From Colwellia sp. (GTDB lineage: Bacteria; Pseudomonadota; Gammaproteobacteria; Enterobacterales; Alteromonadaceae), in the NCBI GenBank assembly GCA_029938115.1, contig JAPYOP010000007.1, positions 50,389-114,388 of the forward strand: a DNA stretch of 64,000 nt, written 5' to 3'. Both the position numbers and the translations under genes were made by a program. Below are positions 41,649-50,474 of this stretch, in pieces. Within the stretch, counting starts at the first letter, position 1. Every line of letters starts with the position of its first letter. The notes below the pieces were generated by a model, which ran no database searches, had not been told where the DNA came from, and saw only the letters and a program-made list of their open reading frames with translations.

Positions 41649-43043
41649 ATGGATTGGCTGTCAGTAATCCCTCCTCTTGTCGCAATAGCTGTGGTTCTTT
41701 GGAAAAAAGAAGTGATAATTGCTTTGCTAATGGCAGTGTTTAGCTCTGAGTTACTTTTAGCTTATCAAGATCATTCCAATATCGTTTTTTATGCTTTTAT
41801 TGGCATTATTGAGCGGATCACTGCTGTTTTCAGCTCCCCTGGTAATGCACGACTATTGATTTTTAGCTTACTTATTGGAGCATTATTAGCTTACGTTCGC
41901 AATTCAGGTGGCGTAACCGCTATGGTGAATAAGCTTGTGAGTAAAGGGATTGCCAAGAATAAGCGACAGGTAGGCACTGTTACTATGTTTACTGGCATGT
42001 TGATTTTTATCGAGTCAAATTTAAGTGTGCTTACTGCGGGTATTTTATCTCGTGATTTATTTGATAAGTTTAAAATGAGCCGTGCGCGTCTTGCCTTTAT
42101 TATTGATAGTACTTCAGCCCCGGTATGTATTTTAGTTTTACTTAATGGTTGGGGGGCCTATGTGCTGGGTTTACTCAATAACTATGAATTAGAACAATCA
42201 TCAATGTCGATACTTTGGGGCACAATTCCTTTTAACTTCTACGCAATTATTGCTTTATTAATGGTGGCTTATACTGTTGCCACAGATAAAGTTTATGGAC
42301 CAATGAAGCAGTCTGAACTTGAATTACATAAATTAGAAGTTAAAGAACAAGAGTGTTTAAAAGAAGAATTAGTTGCACCAACCAAAGCACGTTTTATGGT
42401 TGTGCCTTTGTTAAGTATGATTTTAGGTATGTTCTTTTTTATGTATTGGACAGGTGACGGTGATATTACTCAAGGTAGCGGTGGCGAGTCAGTACTTTAT
42501 GCTACTTGTTTTGCCTTAGCCATAGCTTATTTTTTACTGCTATTTTCTAAGCGTTTTACTCATAAAGAGTTAGTTGATGTTGGCTTTGAAGGTTTATCTG
42601 AATTATTGCCTTTAGTGACAATTGTGCTATTTTCATTAACTTTAGGGGCAAGCCTTAAAGAATTAGGTACCGGGATATTTATTGCGGGCTTTGTCGGTGA
42701 TAATTTACCACTTATTCTTGTTGTGCCAATGCTATTTATTGTCGGCGGTATTATCTCGTTTAGTACCGGAACGTCGTGGGGCACTTTTGCTATTTTAATT
42801 CCTATTGGTGTACCACTTATTCAATCATTAGGTTTGCCGCCATCGTTGGTTATTGCCGCTATTTTAGGTGGCGGTGTTTTTGGTGACCATTGCTCACCCA
42901 TATCTGACACCACTTGTGTCTCGGCTATAGCATCAGGTTGTGACCTACTTGAACATGTTAAAACGCAATTACCTTATTCTATTTTTGGCGGTGTATTAGC
43001 ACTCACTTGTTACTTTATTGCGAGTTATATCATGGTGTTATAA
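41649..43043 (+). CDS. NhaC-family Na+/H+ antiporter-like transporter
   Basis: A 464-residue inner-membrane protein with about eleven to twelve hydrophobic segments and the NhaC hallmarks FSTGTSWGTFAILIPIGVPL (about 375-394) and GGGVFGDHCSPISDTTCVSAIASGCDLLEHVKTQLPYS (about 413-450). It probably exchanges Na+ (or an organic cation) for protons across the inner membrane. Single gene between a repeat cluster and the GST gene. Substrate is not determinable from sequence. Confidence 0.88.
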   Translation: MDWLSVIPPLVAIAVVLWKKEVIIALLMAVFSSELLLAYQDHSNIVFYAFIGIIERITAVFSSPGNARLLIFSLLIGALLAYVRNSGGVTAMVNKLVSKGIAKNKRQVGTVTMFTGMLIFIESNLSVLTAGILSRDLFDKFKMSRARLAFIIDSTSAPVCILVLLNGWGAYVLGLLNNYELEQSSMSILWGTIPFNFYAIIALLMVAYTVATDKVYGPMKQSELELHKLEVKEQECLKEELVAPTKARFMVVPLLSMILGMFFFMYWTGDGDITQGSGGESVLYATCFALAIAYFLLLFSKRFTHKELVDVGFEGLSELLPLVTIVLFSLTLGASLKELGTGIFIAGFVGDNLPLILVVPMLFIVGGIISFSTGTSWGTFAILIPIGVPLIQSLGLPPSLVIAAILGGGVFGDHCSPISDTTCVSAIASGCDLLEHVKTQLPYSIFGGVLALTCYFIASYIMVL

Positions 43044-43146
43044 TTGACAGTTATAGCAGCTTGGTAATTAGTAATTGGGCTGATAAAACAGCGTCTTTTA
43101 AAATAGCGCATTTATGCGCTTTTTATATCCCAATAAATGTTGACGA

Positions 43147-43164
43147 TACCGACCGGTTGGTCTA
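43147..43164. promoter_or_regulatory. TetR-type operator-like palindrome before GST gene
   Basis: TACCGACCGGTTGGTCTA has near-perfect dyad symmetry (ACCRACCGGTYGGT core) and lies 46 nt before the GST ATG, overlapping a plausible promoter (TATTCT follows). ACCGACCGGT-type palindromes are common TetR-family sites. No TetR gene is in the window, so the regulator would be encoded elsewhere. Confidence 0.5.
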
Positions 43165-43209
43165 TTCTGTTTTAGAGAATTAAATTCGTTTACTAAAAAG
43201 GAAGATACA

Positions 43210-43863
43210 ATGTCAATATTATATGGTGTTTCACCATCACCGTTTGTAAGAAAAGCCATGCTGGCACATGCTCACAAAAATGTACCCTATGAGCTAAAGG
43301 TCACCATGCCGAACAGTGAAGACGAGGAGTTTCGCCAAGCAAGTCCAACGGGTAAAGTTCCCGCTTATAAAACAGATGACGGTGTTGGTTTTGCTGATTC
43401 ATCCGTTATTGTTGCTTACCTTGAGCGTATTTCTACTAATCATTCTTTATATCCTGAAAAAGCATCTGACTATGCTCAAGCTTTATGGCTTGAGGAATGG
43501 GGTGATTCCGAATTGATGGCTGCAACAGGTGCGCTTTATTTTCAGCGAGTTATTGGACCTATATTTATTAAGCAAGAAACCGACTTGAGCAGAGTGGATG
43601 AAATTTTAACTGAGCTGTTACCTAAGGTTTTTAACTTATTAGAATCACGCTTATCAGATGAAAACTGGCTCATTGGTGATAATTTATCTATTGCAGATAT
43701 AACTATTGGTTCTTGTTTAATTAGCCTACTACATGCTGATTATCAAGTTGAACAATCTCGATGGCCAAAACTATACAGCTACAATGAGCGTTTTTTAGCA
43801 CTGCCTATAGCACAAGCACAAATTGCTAATGAAAAAAACATGATAAATAACGGCCCAAGTTAA
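43210..43863 (+). CDS. Glutathione S-transferase family protein
   Basis: A 217-residue protein with an N-terminal thioredoxin-like domain and a helical C-terminal domain. YGVSPSPFVRKAMLAHAHKNVPYE (about 5-28) carries the catalytic-serine region, GKVPAYKTDDGVGFADSSVIVAYLE (about 48-72) the glutathione gamma-glutamyl site with the cis-Pro and the Asp-Ser pair, and DENWLIGDNLSIADITIGSCLISL the N-capping box. Likely detoxification role; a TetR-like operator upstream suggests inducible expression. SD AAGGAAG. Confidence 0.92.
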   Translation: MSILYGVSPSPFVRKAMLAHAHKNVPYELKVTMPNSEDEEFRQASPTGKVPAYKTDDGVGFADSSVIVAYLERISTNHSLYPEKASDYAQALWLEEWGDSELMAATGALYFQRVIGPIFIKQETDLSRVDEILTELLPKVFNLLESRLSDENWLIGDNLSIADITIGSCLISLLHADYQVEQSRWPKLYSYNERFLALPIAQAQIANEKNMINNGPS

Positions 43864-44049
43864 CTTTTTATACTTCACAAAATGGTGGTGGCTTATGATT
43901 GTTCAGTTTAATTGGTATAATTCATACGTACCGCCATTGTTTATTCCTCTTTGAACTCTGTTAATGGAAACATAGAGATAATTAGTCTTGGTAGAAGTGC
44001 TTTAATCAAGTATTATCTTGTTAGTTTACAACAAGGGAAAGAATAAGAA

Positions 44050-44613
44050 ATGTCTTCAACGCCAACGGCAACCTCAATAGGTAATGTAATAGTATCTTTA
44101 ATTGAAAAACATTCTGAAAATGAAGTGATAGATATTATGGTTATGGCCTCAAGCATGGGTATCAGTGTAGATCACGCTGAAATGGAAGCTTCAACTGATG
44201 TAGCAATGATGAAGCAAGGTGACGATGATGATCGGCCTAGAATTACTTTAAATAAAAATAATTCGATAGAAGAAAATTATACGCTCGTTGCTTTATTGCT
44301 TGCCGACTGTTTAATTGCACCGAAAAAAGCTCACCGAGAAGGATTTAAATACGAAATATTCTTCTTAAAAGATATGCGTCAATTTCGTTTAACCAGAACC
44401 TTTTTATTAGCAACTCGTTTAGCTATTCCTGAGCTGATTATTAATCAAATAGATGAATTTGGCTTTAATATTGATGCCTATATTGCAAAGACTAATTATC
44501 TGCCTAGTTTTATAAATAACACCGTTAAAAATAGCAATGCTAGCTTTGTGGTGATTAATAATTTATTAGGCGGTATGTCGATTGATCACTTATTTAAAGG
44601 TCCTAGCAAATAA
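44050..44613 (+). CDS. Degenerate ImmA/IrrE-like protein lacking HExxH
   Basis: A 187-residue unknown whose layout matches the ImmA/IrrE metallopeptidase fold. There is an N-terminal helix with VMASSMGISVDHAEM, a strand RPRITLNKNNSIEENYTLVALLLADCLI in the position of the family's FTxAHELGH helix, and RLTRTFLLATRLAIPELIINQ in the position of the ANxFAAELLMP helix. The HExxH zinc motif is replaced by VALLLADC, so no zinc protease activity is expected. No adjacent HTH repressor or phage genes. The fold assignment is by eye and moderate. Confidence 0.55.
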   Translation: MSSTPTATSIGNVIVSLIEKHSENEVIDIMVMASSMGISVDHAEMEASTDVAMMKQGDDDDRPRITLNKNNSIEENYTLVALLLADCLIAPKKAHREGFKYEIFFLKDMRQFRLTRTFLLATRLAIPELIINQIDEFGFNIDAYIAKTNYLPSFINNTVKNSNASFVVINNLLGGMSIDHLFKGPSK

Positions 44614-44630
44614 TTTCAGCACAACAGATA

Positions 44631-45746
44631 CTATTTTTCGTTTATTAGTGGATAAGTGTTAACTGTGTTTAAAACTTTTTGATTAGCCGTCATTCCACCT
44701 AAAGTCAGTAATTGATCTTTAATAAGAAGTAAACCTCGATGATCCATCGTTGCTGTTTCACTGCTTTTTATTTGCCATATTTGTTGAGGAAAGTCGTAAA
44801 ACCATACTTCATTACTAGGCTGTGATGGTTTACCATTGTAACCTATACCATTGTAATTATATGGGTTTTCACTTCCGCCAACAAAGACAATTTGTTGTTT
44901 ATCTTCTATTCCTGTAGCAGCCATGCGGTAACGCGCTCTGTTTGTTGGGTGCTTGATAACACGCCAATCAATTTTACTTGGCTGTTTTTCATCTATAGTA
45001 CCCAAATAGCACGCTGCTTCATCTTGATAATTACGTCTGGTGTTTTCGTGAACTTGAATGGCCACACCATCACAAATAAGCATTTTATTGTTTACGATAC
45101 CACCGGCATGACCAAATACTGGTTTGCCAGGGTAGGGCGTAGCCTGTTGCCACTGGTTGGTTTTGCTATTGTATAACTGCACTAAATTAACATTGCCGCT
45201 GTTATGCCAGCCACTGACCAAATAAATATATTTTTGCTGATAAGTTAAGGCGACACTATCATCAACAGGAACTGGCATCGGAGCAAGCAGCGTATAATTA
45301 TCAGTGCGCACGTTGTATGAATAAACATCCGCAACAGATACTTCAGTGTGATCTTTTGCCACAGTGTAACCACCAAAAATATAAGCGGTATCTTTTATCG
45401 CTGTTGCGACACTCGCCAGCCTACCGACTAGATTATTGGTTAATGCAAGGTTGTTTCTTGATAGCGGAACGGGCGATATTCTTTGCCATTTATTGTTCTT
45501 AATATTATAAGCATAAGCTTTATTGTGTACAGCTTGATATGTTTTATTTTCTCCAAGACCGGAAAAAGAAAGTAGATAATGTTCACCATTTATTGATACT
45601 TGTGTAACTGCATTGTTAGTTACTTTATCGGGCATAACAGTAAAGCGACTACTATCATTAAAAGCGCCAATAAAAGGTGAAGCAAGCATCAAGTTAATCC
45701 ATAAAAGGTTTTTTACTCGTTTATTCTTTAATCTTTTCATCCACAT
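44631..45746 (-). CDS. Secreted kelch-repeat beta-propeller protein
   Basis: A 371-residue protein with a cationic start and hydrophobic signal region (LLWINLMLASPFIGAF, about 14-29). About six kelch repeats follow (DTAYIFGGYTVAKDH, KYIYLVSGWHNSGNVNLVQLYNSKTNQWQQATPYP, QIVFVGGSENPYNYNG). Size resembles NanM-type sialate mutarotases, but no sialic-acid genes are nearby and catalytic residues cannot be confirmed. It lies 51 nt downstream of kynA on the same strand and may be read through from the kyn operon. A second ATG at 45740 is possible. Confidence 0.75.
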   Translation of the reverse strand: MWMKRLKNKRVKNLLWINLMLASPFIGAFNDSSRFTVMPDKVTNNAVTQVSINGEHYLLSFSGLGENKTYQAVHNKAYAYNIKNNKWQRISPVPLSRNNLALTNNLVGRLASVATAIKDTAYIFGGYTVAKDHTEVSVADVYSYNVRTDNYTLLAPMPVPVDDSVALTYQQKYIYLVSGWHNSGNVNLVQLYNSKTNQWQQATPYPGKPVFGHAGGIVNNKMLICDGVAIQVHENTRRNYQDEAACYLGTIDEKQPSKIDWRVIKHPTNRARYRMAATGIEDKQQIVFVGGSENPYNYNGIGYNGKPSQPSNEVWFYDFPQQIWQIKSSETATMDHRGLLLIKDQLLTLGGMTANQKVLNTVNTYPLINEK

Positions 45747-45797
45747 GAAACTTGCCTTTGTAGCCCTGATTTAAATTATAAATATTGAATGAGCATG

Positions 45798-46646
45798 CTA
45801 CAAATAAGTTCTTACTTCAAATAATTCAGGAAAAAAGCTGACATCTAAAGCCTTTTTCAAAAAACTAACGCCAGACGAACCACCTGTACCTTGTTTGTGC
45901 CCTATAATGCGCTGCACGGTATACATATGTTTAAAGCGCCATTGCTGAAAGGAATCTTCGATGTCGACAAGCTTTTCTGCTAACTCGTATAATTGAAAAT
46001 ATTTTTCAGGTTGCTGATAAATTTTAAGCCAAGCATCGACAACCGATTTATTGCTTTGATAAGGCAGCGTGAAATCTCTATTGGTAACGGTTTCATCAAT
46101 AGCAAAACCACTGTTAGCCATTACTTTGATTACTTCATCATAAAGACTCGGTTTATTCAGTAGATCTTCAAGCTCTTTATGTGCGCTTTGAGAGCTAACG
46201 TGAACTTTTAGCATATCTTTGTTTTTGTTACCGAGCATAAACTCAAGCTTTCTATAGCCAGTTGACTGAAAGCCAGATGATTTGCCTAAATCATCTCTAA
46301 ACTTCAAATAATCTGATGGCGTTAAGGTTGACAGAATATTCCAAGATTGTGTCAGCTGAATAAAAATTTGTTTTACCCGTGCTATCACTTTAAAGGCAGG
46401 TCCAAAATTATTGTCTTTAATGCAACTAATGGCACACGATAACTCATGTCCGGCAAGCTTCAACCAAAGCTCGCTACTTTGATGAATAATAATAAACAGC
46501 ATTTCATCGTGTTCAGTTGACATTGGCTGTTGGGCCGAGAGTATTTGTTCAAGTTTTAGATAATCCCCATAAGACATTTCATTGTCAAAATCGGTATGAA
46601 TGTTATCTTCAATTTTTCTACTGTTATCAAATGGACAGTTTGTCAT
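45798..46646 (-). CDS. kynA: Tryptophan 2,3-dioxygenase KynA
   Basis: A 282-residue heme dioxygenase of the bacterial TDO length that opens the indole ring of L-Trp to N-formylkynurenine. Family blocks: MSYGDYLKLEQILSAQ, FIIIHQSSELWLKLAGHEL (distal His), GFQSTGYRKLEFMLGNK and the C-terminal RFKHMYTVQRIIGHKQGTGGSSGVSFLKKAL with the proximal heme-ligand His. Third gene of kynU-kmo-kynA, 56 nt after kmo. Confidence 0.97.
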   Translation of the reverse strand: MTNCPFDNSRKIEDNIHTDFDNEMSYGDYLKLEQILSAQQPMSTEHDEMLFIIIHQSSELWLKLAGHELSCAISCIKDNNFGPAFKVIARVKQIFIQLTQSWNILSTLTPSDYLKFRDDLGKSSGFQSTGYRKLEFMLGNKNKDMLKVHVSSQSAHKELEDLLNKPSLYDEVIKVMANSGFAIDETVTNRDFTLPYQSNKSVVDAWLKIYQQPEKYFQLYELAEKLVDIEDSFQQWRFKHMYTVQRIIGHKQGTGGSSGVSFLKKALDVSFFPELFEVRTYL

Positions 46647-46702
46647 AGGTTTCTCTTTCTTTTATTCTCTATTATTATTTTGAAGGTGCAGTTTTTAAGG
46701 TG

Positions 46703-48133
46703 TTATTTTGTAACCTTATTAGCTTCAGCCAGAGGACTAGCCATTACTAAGGTGTGCATTTTCTTATAGACAAAATCATCTTGCCAACAATGTTCAATGT
46801 CAGGCATTTGCATTAAATCAACCATTAGGGTTTGCATAACTTTCTTTTGCTGATCGCCAATCGACAGTGCATCTGCGTAAGATAAATACGGAGAGAAAGT
46901 CACCATAGAATAAAGCGGTGTCCACAGTTTTGGATATAAGTCGTGAAATTTTGCTTCTATTTTTTTCTGTAATAAAAAAGAAGGATCACCGGATAGCTCA
47001 CTCATTTCGATAAAGTTACGTTTGGCAAGTTCGGTTATTGCATCGGCATTTTTTTTACGTGCTTTTTGATAAGCAGGAAATATTGCCGTCCAGTTGCCTT
47101 GGTATTGCTCTACAAGTTGTCCGAGTTCACGACAATCTTCAAAACCACAGTTCATACCTTGTCCGTAAAATGGCACCATGGCATGCGCAGCATCGCCAAT
47201 TAGAGCAACTTTATTGTTTATCACCCAAGGATCAATATTGACCAAAAAAAGCGGATTGGCTGATTTTTGCATAAATTCATCAATAGGGTTTTCTAACAAA
47301 TGCATCGCATCAGGAAAATTTTCATGAAAAAACTCAGTAACTTCAGCTTTTGTGATTAGTGAAGTAAAAGAAACGTCATTGTTGTTAGCTGATTCGAAAT
47401 TCAGAAATAGTGTACATGTAAATGTTCCATCAGGGTTGGGAAGGGCTATCAACATGAAATCTTTCCGTGGCCATATATGAAGCGCCTCTTTTTCCATTTT
47501 AAAACGTTCATCGCCGGTTTTATCATCGTTGGCTGGAATGTTTAGCTCGATATAGCATTGGGGCATGTAAGATTGACTATAACTAAATCGTGGTGTCTCT
47601 TGGGCTAAGCGTCTTACTTTTGAATAAGCACCATCAGCGCCAAATAAATAGTCAGCCAGTACTTCATGATGATTTTTATCGTGGGTAAAAGTTGCACAAG
47701 CATTATCAAAATTCACTACACTTAATCTTTGCTCGAAGTAGGTATTTACGGTGGGCTCTGCTTCAGCCAAGGTTAGTAATGCTTCGTTAACGCCTGAGCG
47801 TGAAACCGACCATATTGCTTGGCCTTCTTTTCCATAAGCTTGCTCAGTTAATGAACCGTCAAGTGCGTGTATTACGCGCTTTTTCATGGCAATGGCATTG
47901 CTTTTTATTTTATCACTAATGCCAACAGATTCTAATGCTAACCAGCCACGATCTGATAAAGCAATATTAATTGATTTACCTTGATAAATAGAGTGTAAAC
48001 GTGAGTCAGGGCGAGACTCGAATAAATTGACATCGTAACCATAACGCCCTAATACTACGGCTAATAATGCGCCAACAGGACCTGCACCCGCAATAGTTAT
48101 CGTTTCTTTACCAGCCGCTTTTTTTATATTCAT
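46703..48133 (-). CDS. kmo: Kynurenine 3-monooxygenase Kmo
   Basis: A flavin monooxygenase (about 476 residues) hydroxylating L-kynurenine to 3-hydroxykynurenine with NADPH and O2. The FAD motif GAGPVGALLAVVLGRYGYDV begins near residue 16; the second FAD block is LIGDAAHAMVPFYGQGMNCGFEDC. The ATG at 48133 overlaps the kynU stop by 4 nt (ATGA) and has AAGGAG 8 nt upstream, which decides it over a GTG at 48142. C-terminal helices probably form the membrane-proximal tail known in this family. Confidence 0.96.
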   Translation of the reverse strand: MNIKKAAGKETITIAGAGPVGALLAVVLGRYGYDVNLFESRPDSRLHSIYQGKSINIALSDRGWLALESVGISDKIKSNAIAMKKRVIHALDGSLTEQAYGKEGQAIWSVSRSGVNEALLTLAEAEPTVNTYFEQRLSVVNFDNACATFTHDKNHHEVLADYLFGADGAYSKVRRLAQETPRFSYSQSYMPQCYIELNIPANDDKTGDERFKMEKEALHIWPRKDFMLIALPNPDGTFTCTLFLNFESANNNDVSFTSLITKAEVTEFFHENFPDAMHLLENPIDEFMQKSANPLFLVNIDPWVINNKVALIGDAAHAMVPFYGQGMNCGFEDCRELGQLVEQYQGNWTAIFPAYQKARKKNADAITELAKRNFIEMSELSGDPSFLLQKKIEAKFHDLYPKLWTPLYSMVTFSPYLSYADALSIGDQQKKVMQTLMVDLMQMPDIEHCWQDDFVYKKMHTLVMASPLAEANKVTK

Positions 48134-49431
48134 TTCAAACACTCCTTTAAAATGCGAACAAAGTGAAAAGCGTCTTCAAAACTGTTGTATAGCGGAACGG
48201 GCGCAACGCGAATAACATTTGGCTCGCGCCAATCGGTAGTGACACCGTTTTTTTCTAAGGCATTGAAAAGTGCTTTACCATCAAGGTTATCAACGGTGAG
48301 CATTAATGATAATTGACAGCCTCGCTCAGAATCTGCTTGCGGGGTGATAATACGAATACTGTTACTTAGTTCGTGCGTAATTAAGTCCATTAAGTACTGG
48401 CTTAGCTTTAATGATTTTTCCCTGAGGGCTGTAATTCCTCCCGCTATTTTAATGGTATCTAATGAACCTCTCACCGCGGCTAATGATAAAACCGGCGGGT
48501 TAGATAATTGCCACCCTTCGGCTGTTGGAATGGCTTTAAAGTTATTCTCCATTTTAAATCGGCTTGATTTATCGTGTCCCCACCAACCAGAAAAGCGATT
48601 AAGTTGGCTTTCTTTATTGGTGTTTTCACTATGTTTTTGATGAACAAAACAGCCCGCCACGGAGCCTGCGCCACTATTTAAATATTTGTAACTGCACCAA
48701 CAAGCAAAATCGACTTGCCAGCTATGTAACTCCATTACTAAATTTCCAGCGGCATGTGCTAAGTCGAAACCGACCATAATCCCTTTGGCATGGGCTTTTT
48801 CAGTGATAGTTTTCATATCAAGTACTTGGCCAGTATAATATTGTACGCCAGGCAGTAAAATTAGCGCTATTTCATCACCTTGTTGGTCTATCAATTGATA
48901 TAAATCTTGATGATTTAGCAGCTCTTCGCCAGTGCGAGGTTGCCATAACAACATGTTTTCAACAACATCTTGTTGATGATGCTTCAATTGTGACTCAACC
49001 GCGTAATGATCTGATGGAAACGCATGATCTTCAATGAGTATTTTAGTTCTCTTTGCTTTCGGTTGATAAAAACTGACCATCATTAAATGCAAATTAGTCG
49101 TTAATGAGTTCATCACCACTACTTCTGTTGGTAATGCTCCGACAAGCTCTGCCGACTGCTCGGCTAAAAACTCATGATAGGGCAGCCATGGGTAGTCGCC
49201 TTCAAAATGACCTTTTACGCCACGCTGCTGCCAAGCATCGAGCACTTCAATTACACATTCTCGGGCTAATTTTGGCTGTAAACCTAAGGAGTTACCCGTG
49301 AAGTAATATTCGTCATCACCATTGGCTTGTTTTGGTATACTAAAATGATCACGCATATGAGCGAGTGGATCGTCTTTATCTAGTTGTTGCGCGTAAGTTA
49401 AGGTGTTATTGATCTTGTTATTTAATGTCAT
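48130..49431 (-). CDS. kynU: Kynureninase KynU
   Basis: A 433-residue PLP-dependent hydrolase that cuts (3-hydroxy)kynurenine to (3-hydroxy)anthranilate and alanine. The PLP lysine is in DFACWCSYKYLNSGAGS (about residue 240), with GFDLAHAAGNL upstream supplying the PLP-ring Asp. N-terminal HFSIPKQANGDDEYYFTGNSLGLQP is typical. First gene of kynU-kmo-kynA; the region before it contains a palindromic repeat, and 160 bp separate it from the formamidase gene. Confidence 0.97.
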   Translation of the reverse strand: MTLNNKINNTLTYAQQLDKDDPLAHMRDHFSIPKQANGDDEYYFTGNSLGLQPKLARECVIEVLDAWQQRGVKGHFEGDYPWLPYHEFLAEQSAELVGALPTEVVVMNSLTTNLHLMMVSFYQPKAKRTKILIEDHAFPSDHYAVESQLKHHQQDVVENMLLWQPRTGEELLNHQDLYQLIDQQGDEIALILLPGVQYYTGQVLDMKTITEKAHAKGIMVGFDLAHAAGNLVMELHSWQVDFACWCSYKYLNSGAGSVAGCFVHQKHSENTNKESQLNRFSGWWGHDKSSRFKMENNFKAIPTAEGWQLSNPPVLSLAAVRGSLDTIKIAGGITALREKSLKLSQYLMDLITHELSNSIRIITPQADSERGCQLSLMLTVDNLDGKALFNALEKNGVTTDWREPNVIRVAPVPLYNSFEDAFHFVRILKECLK

Positions 49432-49487
49432 AAATTTCTCTTTTGTTCTTTTTATTTCATGTCAATGTAGTTAACTCATGATTGAAC

Positions 49488-49554
49488 TGTAGGTCGGTAC
49501 TTGTCTAGACAAAATATTTTTTGTCGAGTCTCACTGCGTTCGTGTCGACCTACA
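49488..49554. repeat. Solo TGTAGGTCG...CGACCTACA palindromic element
   Basis: A 67-bp unit begins TGTAGGTCGGTACTTGTCTA and ends GTGTCGACCTACA. The inner segment TTGTCGAGTCTCACTGCGTT is identical to the second tandem copy near 41443. It lies between the two halves of the kynurenine cluster and may separate their transcripts. Confidence 0.8.
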
Positions 49555-49592
49555 AATGATCAACTATCCTGGGTTAAGCGTATAAGCATGTT

Positions 49593-50474
49593 TTATGTTG
49601 AACTTACTATTTGTTTACAGCCATATAAAACTGGACGACTTGGCGCTGCATCGTTAATAAAAGCAGGTATTTGCAAGTTGATAAAATAAAAACCATCACT
49701 TATTTTGTTATCGATAAAAGCCATTTCAGTAATGGTTTTATTCACTAAACTATTTTTATTTGCTTGATGCTTGTCTTCCTCTACTTGCCAAAACAGATGG
49801 TGACAGGTAAGTAAACCGTCATCATGCAAACGATCAAGTGATGGCATATCAACTAATAAATGTTCTACGCCACGTTCATTCAAATACAAGATAGCTTCAC
49901 GGCTAAAAAAGGGTGGTTGGTTATCTTGATTATACGCTTGACTACACTTGTCTTTGTTATTGGGCAGAGTACGTATTACTAAGCTTTTACATTGCTCATT
50001 GCTGTAATCAGTTAACAAATTTAGTAATGCCGCTTTAGTGATTATTTGGTCGCCTTTAATTAATTTTGGGCTGTAGCTTTCACTTGTATTAATTGCATCA
50101 ATTATTGTTGTCGGCTTTACCGATATCAGCACACAGGGCATTAATGGGGCAGGGCTGATGTCGGCAATTGTTTTAGAAAGCGCATGGTTAGCATCACAAA
50201 TGTGCGCAATAGTCTCAGTATGCGTTCCATTACAATGTGGGTTAATAACTAACTCATTAACATTACAACTGCCTCCTTGAGTCGTATCGCCAATAAAACC
50301 TCCACCTTGCATTGGCTTAGATGCAGCAACGCTTGCGCTAAAGTGGTTTGGTTGCTGAACTAAACGTTCGTCAACTTTAAACTCTACCGGAATAGCTAAG
50401 CCCATTGGTTTATTTATATCAACCGAATATTTTCCATTAGAAAGTTCAATTAACAGCGTCATACTCTTTATCAC
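49593..50474 (-). CDS. Cyclase-family hydrolase, probable kynurenine formamidase (KynB-like)
   Basis: About 293 residues. The metal-binding signature HCNGTHTETIAHI (H-x3-H-x3-E/D-x3-H-like) marks the cyclase/KynB family. N-formylkynurenine hydrolysis is the missing step between KynA and Kmo, so a formamidase role is inferred. The protein is longer than classic KynB (about 210) because of inserts. The start is a GTG at 50474: GTGA overlaps the upstream stop by 4 nt and GGAG lies 8 nt upstream; an earlier ATG would overlap more and lacks an SD. Confidence 0.75.
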   Translation of the reverse strand: MIKSMTLLIELSNGKYSVDINKPMGLAIPVEFKVDERLVQQPNHFSASVAASKPMQGGGFIGDTTQGGSCNVNELVINPHCNGTHTETIAHICDANHALSKTIADISPAPLMPCVLISVKPTTIIDAINTSESYSPKLIKGDQIITKAALLNLLTDYSNEQCKSLVIRTLPNNKDKCSQAYNQDNQPPFFSREAILYLNERGVEHLLVDMPSLDRLHDDGLLTCHHLFWQVEEDKHQANKNSLVNKTITEMAFIDNKISDGFYFINLQIPAFINDAAPSRPVLYGCKQIVSST

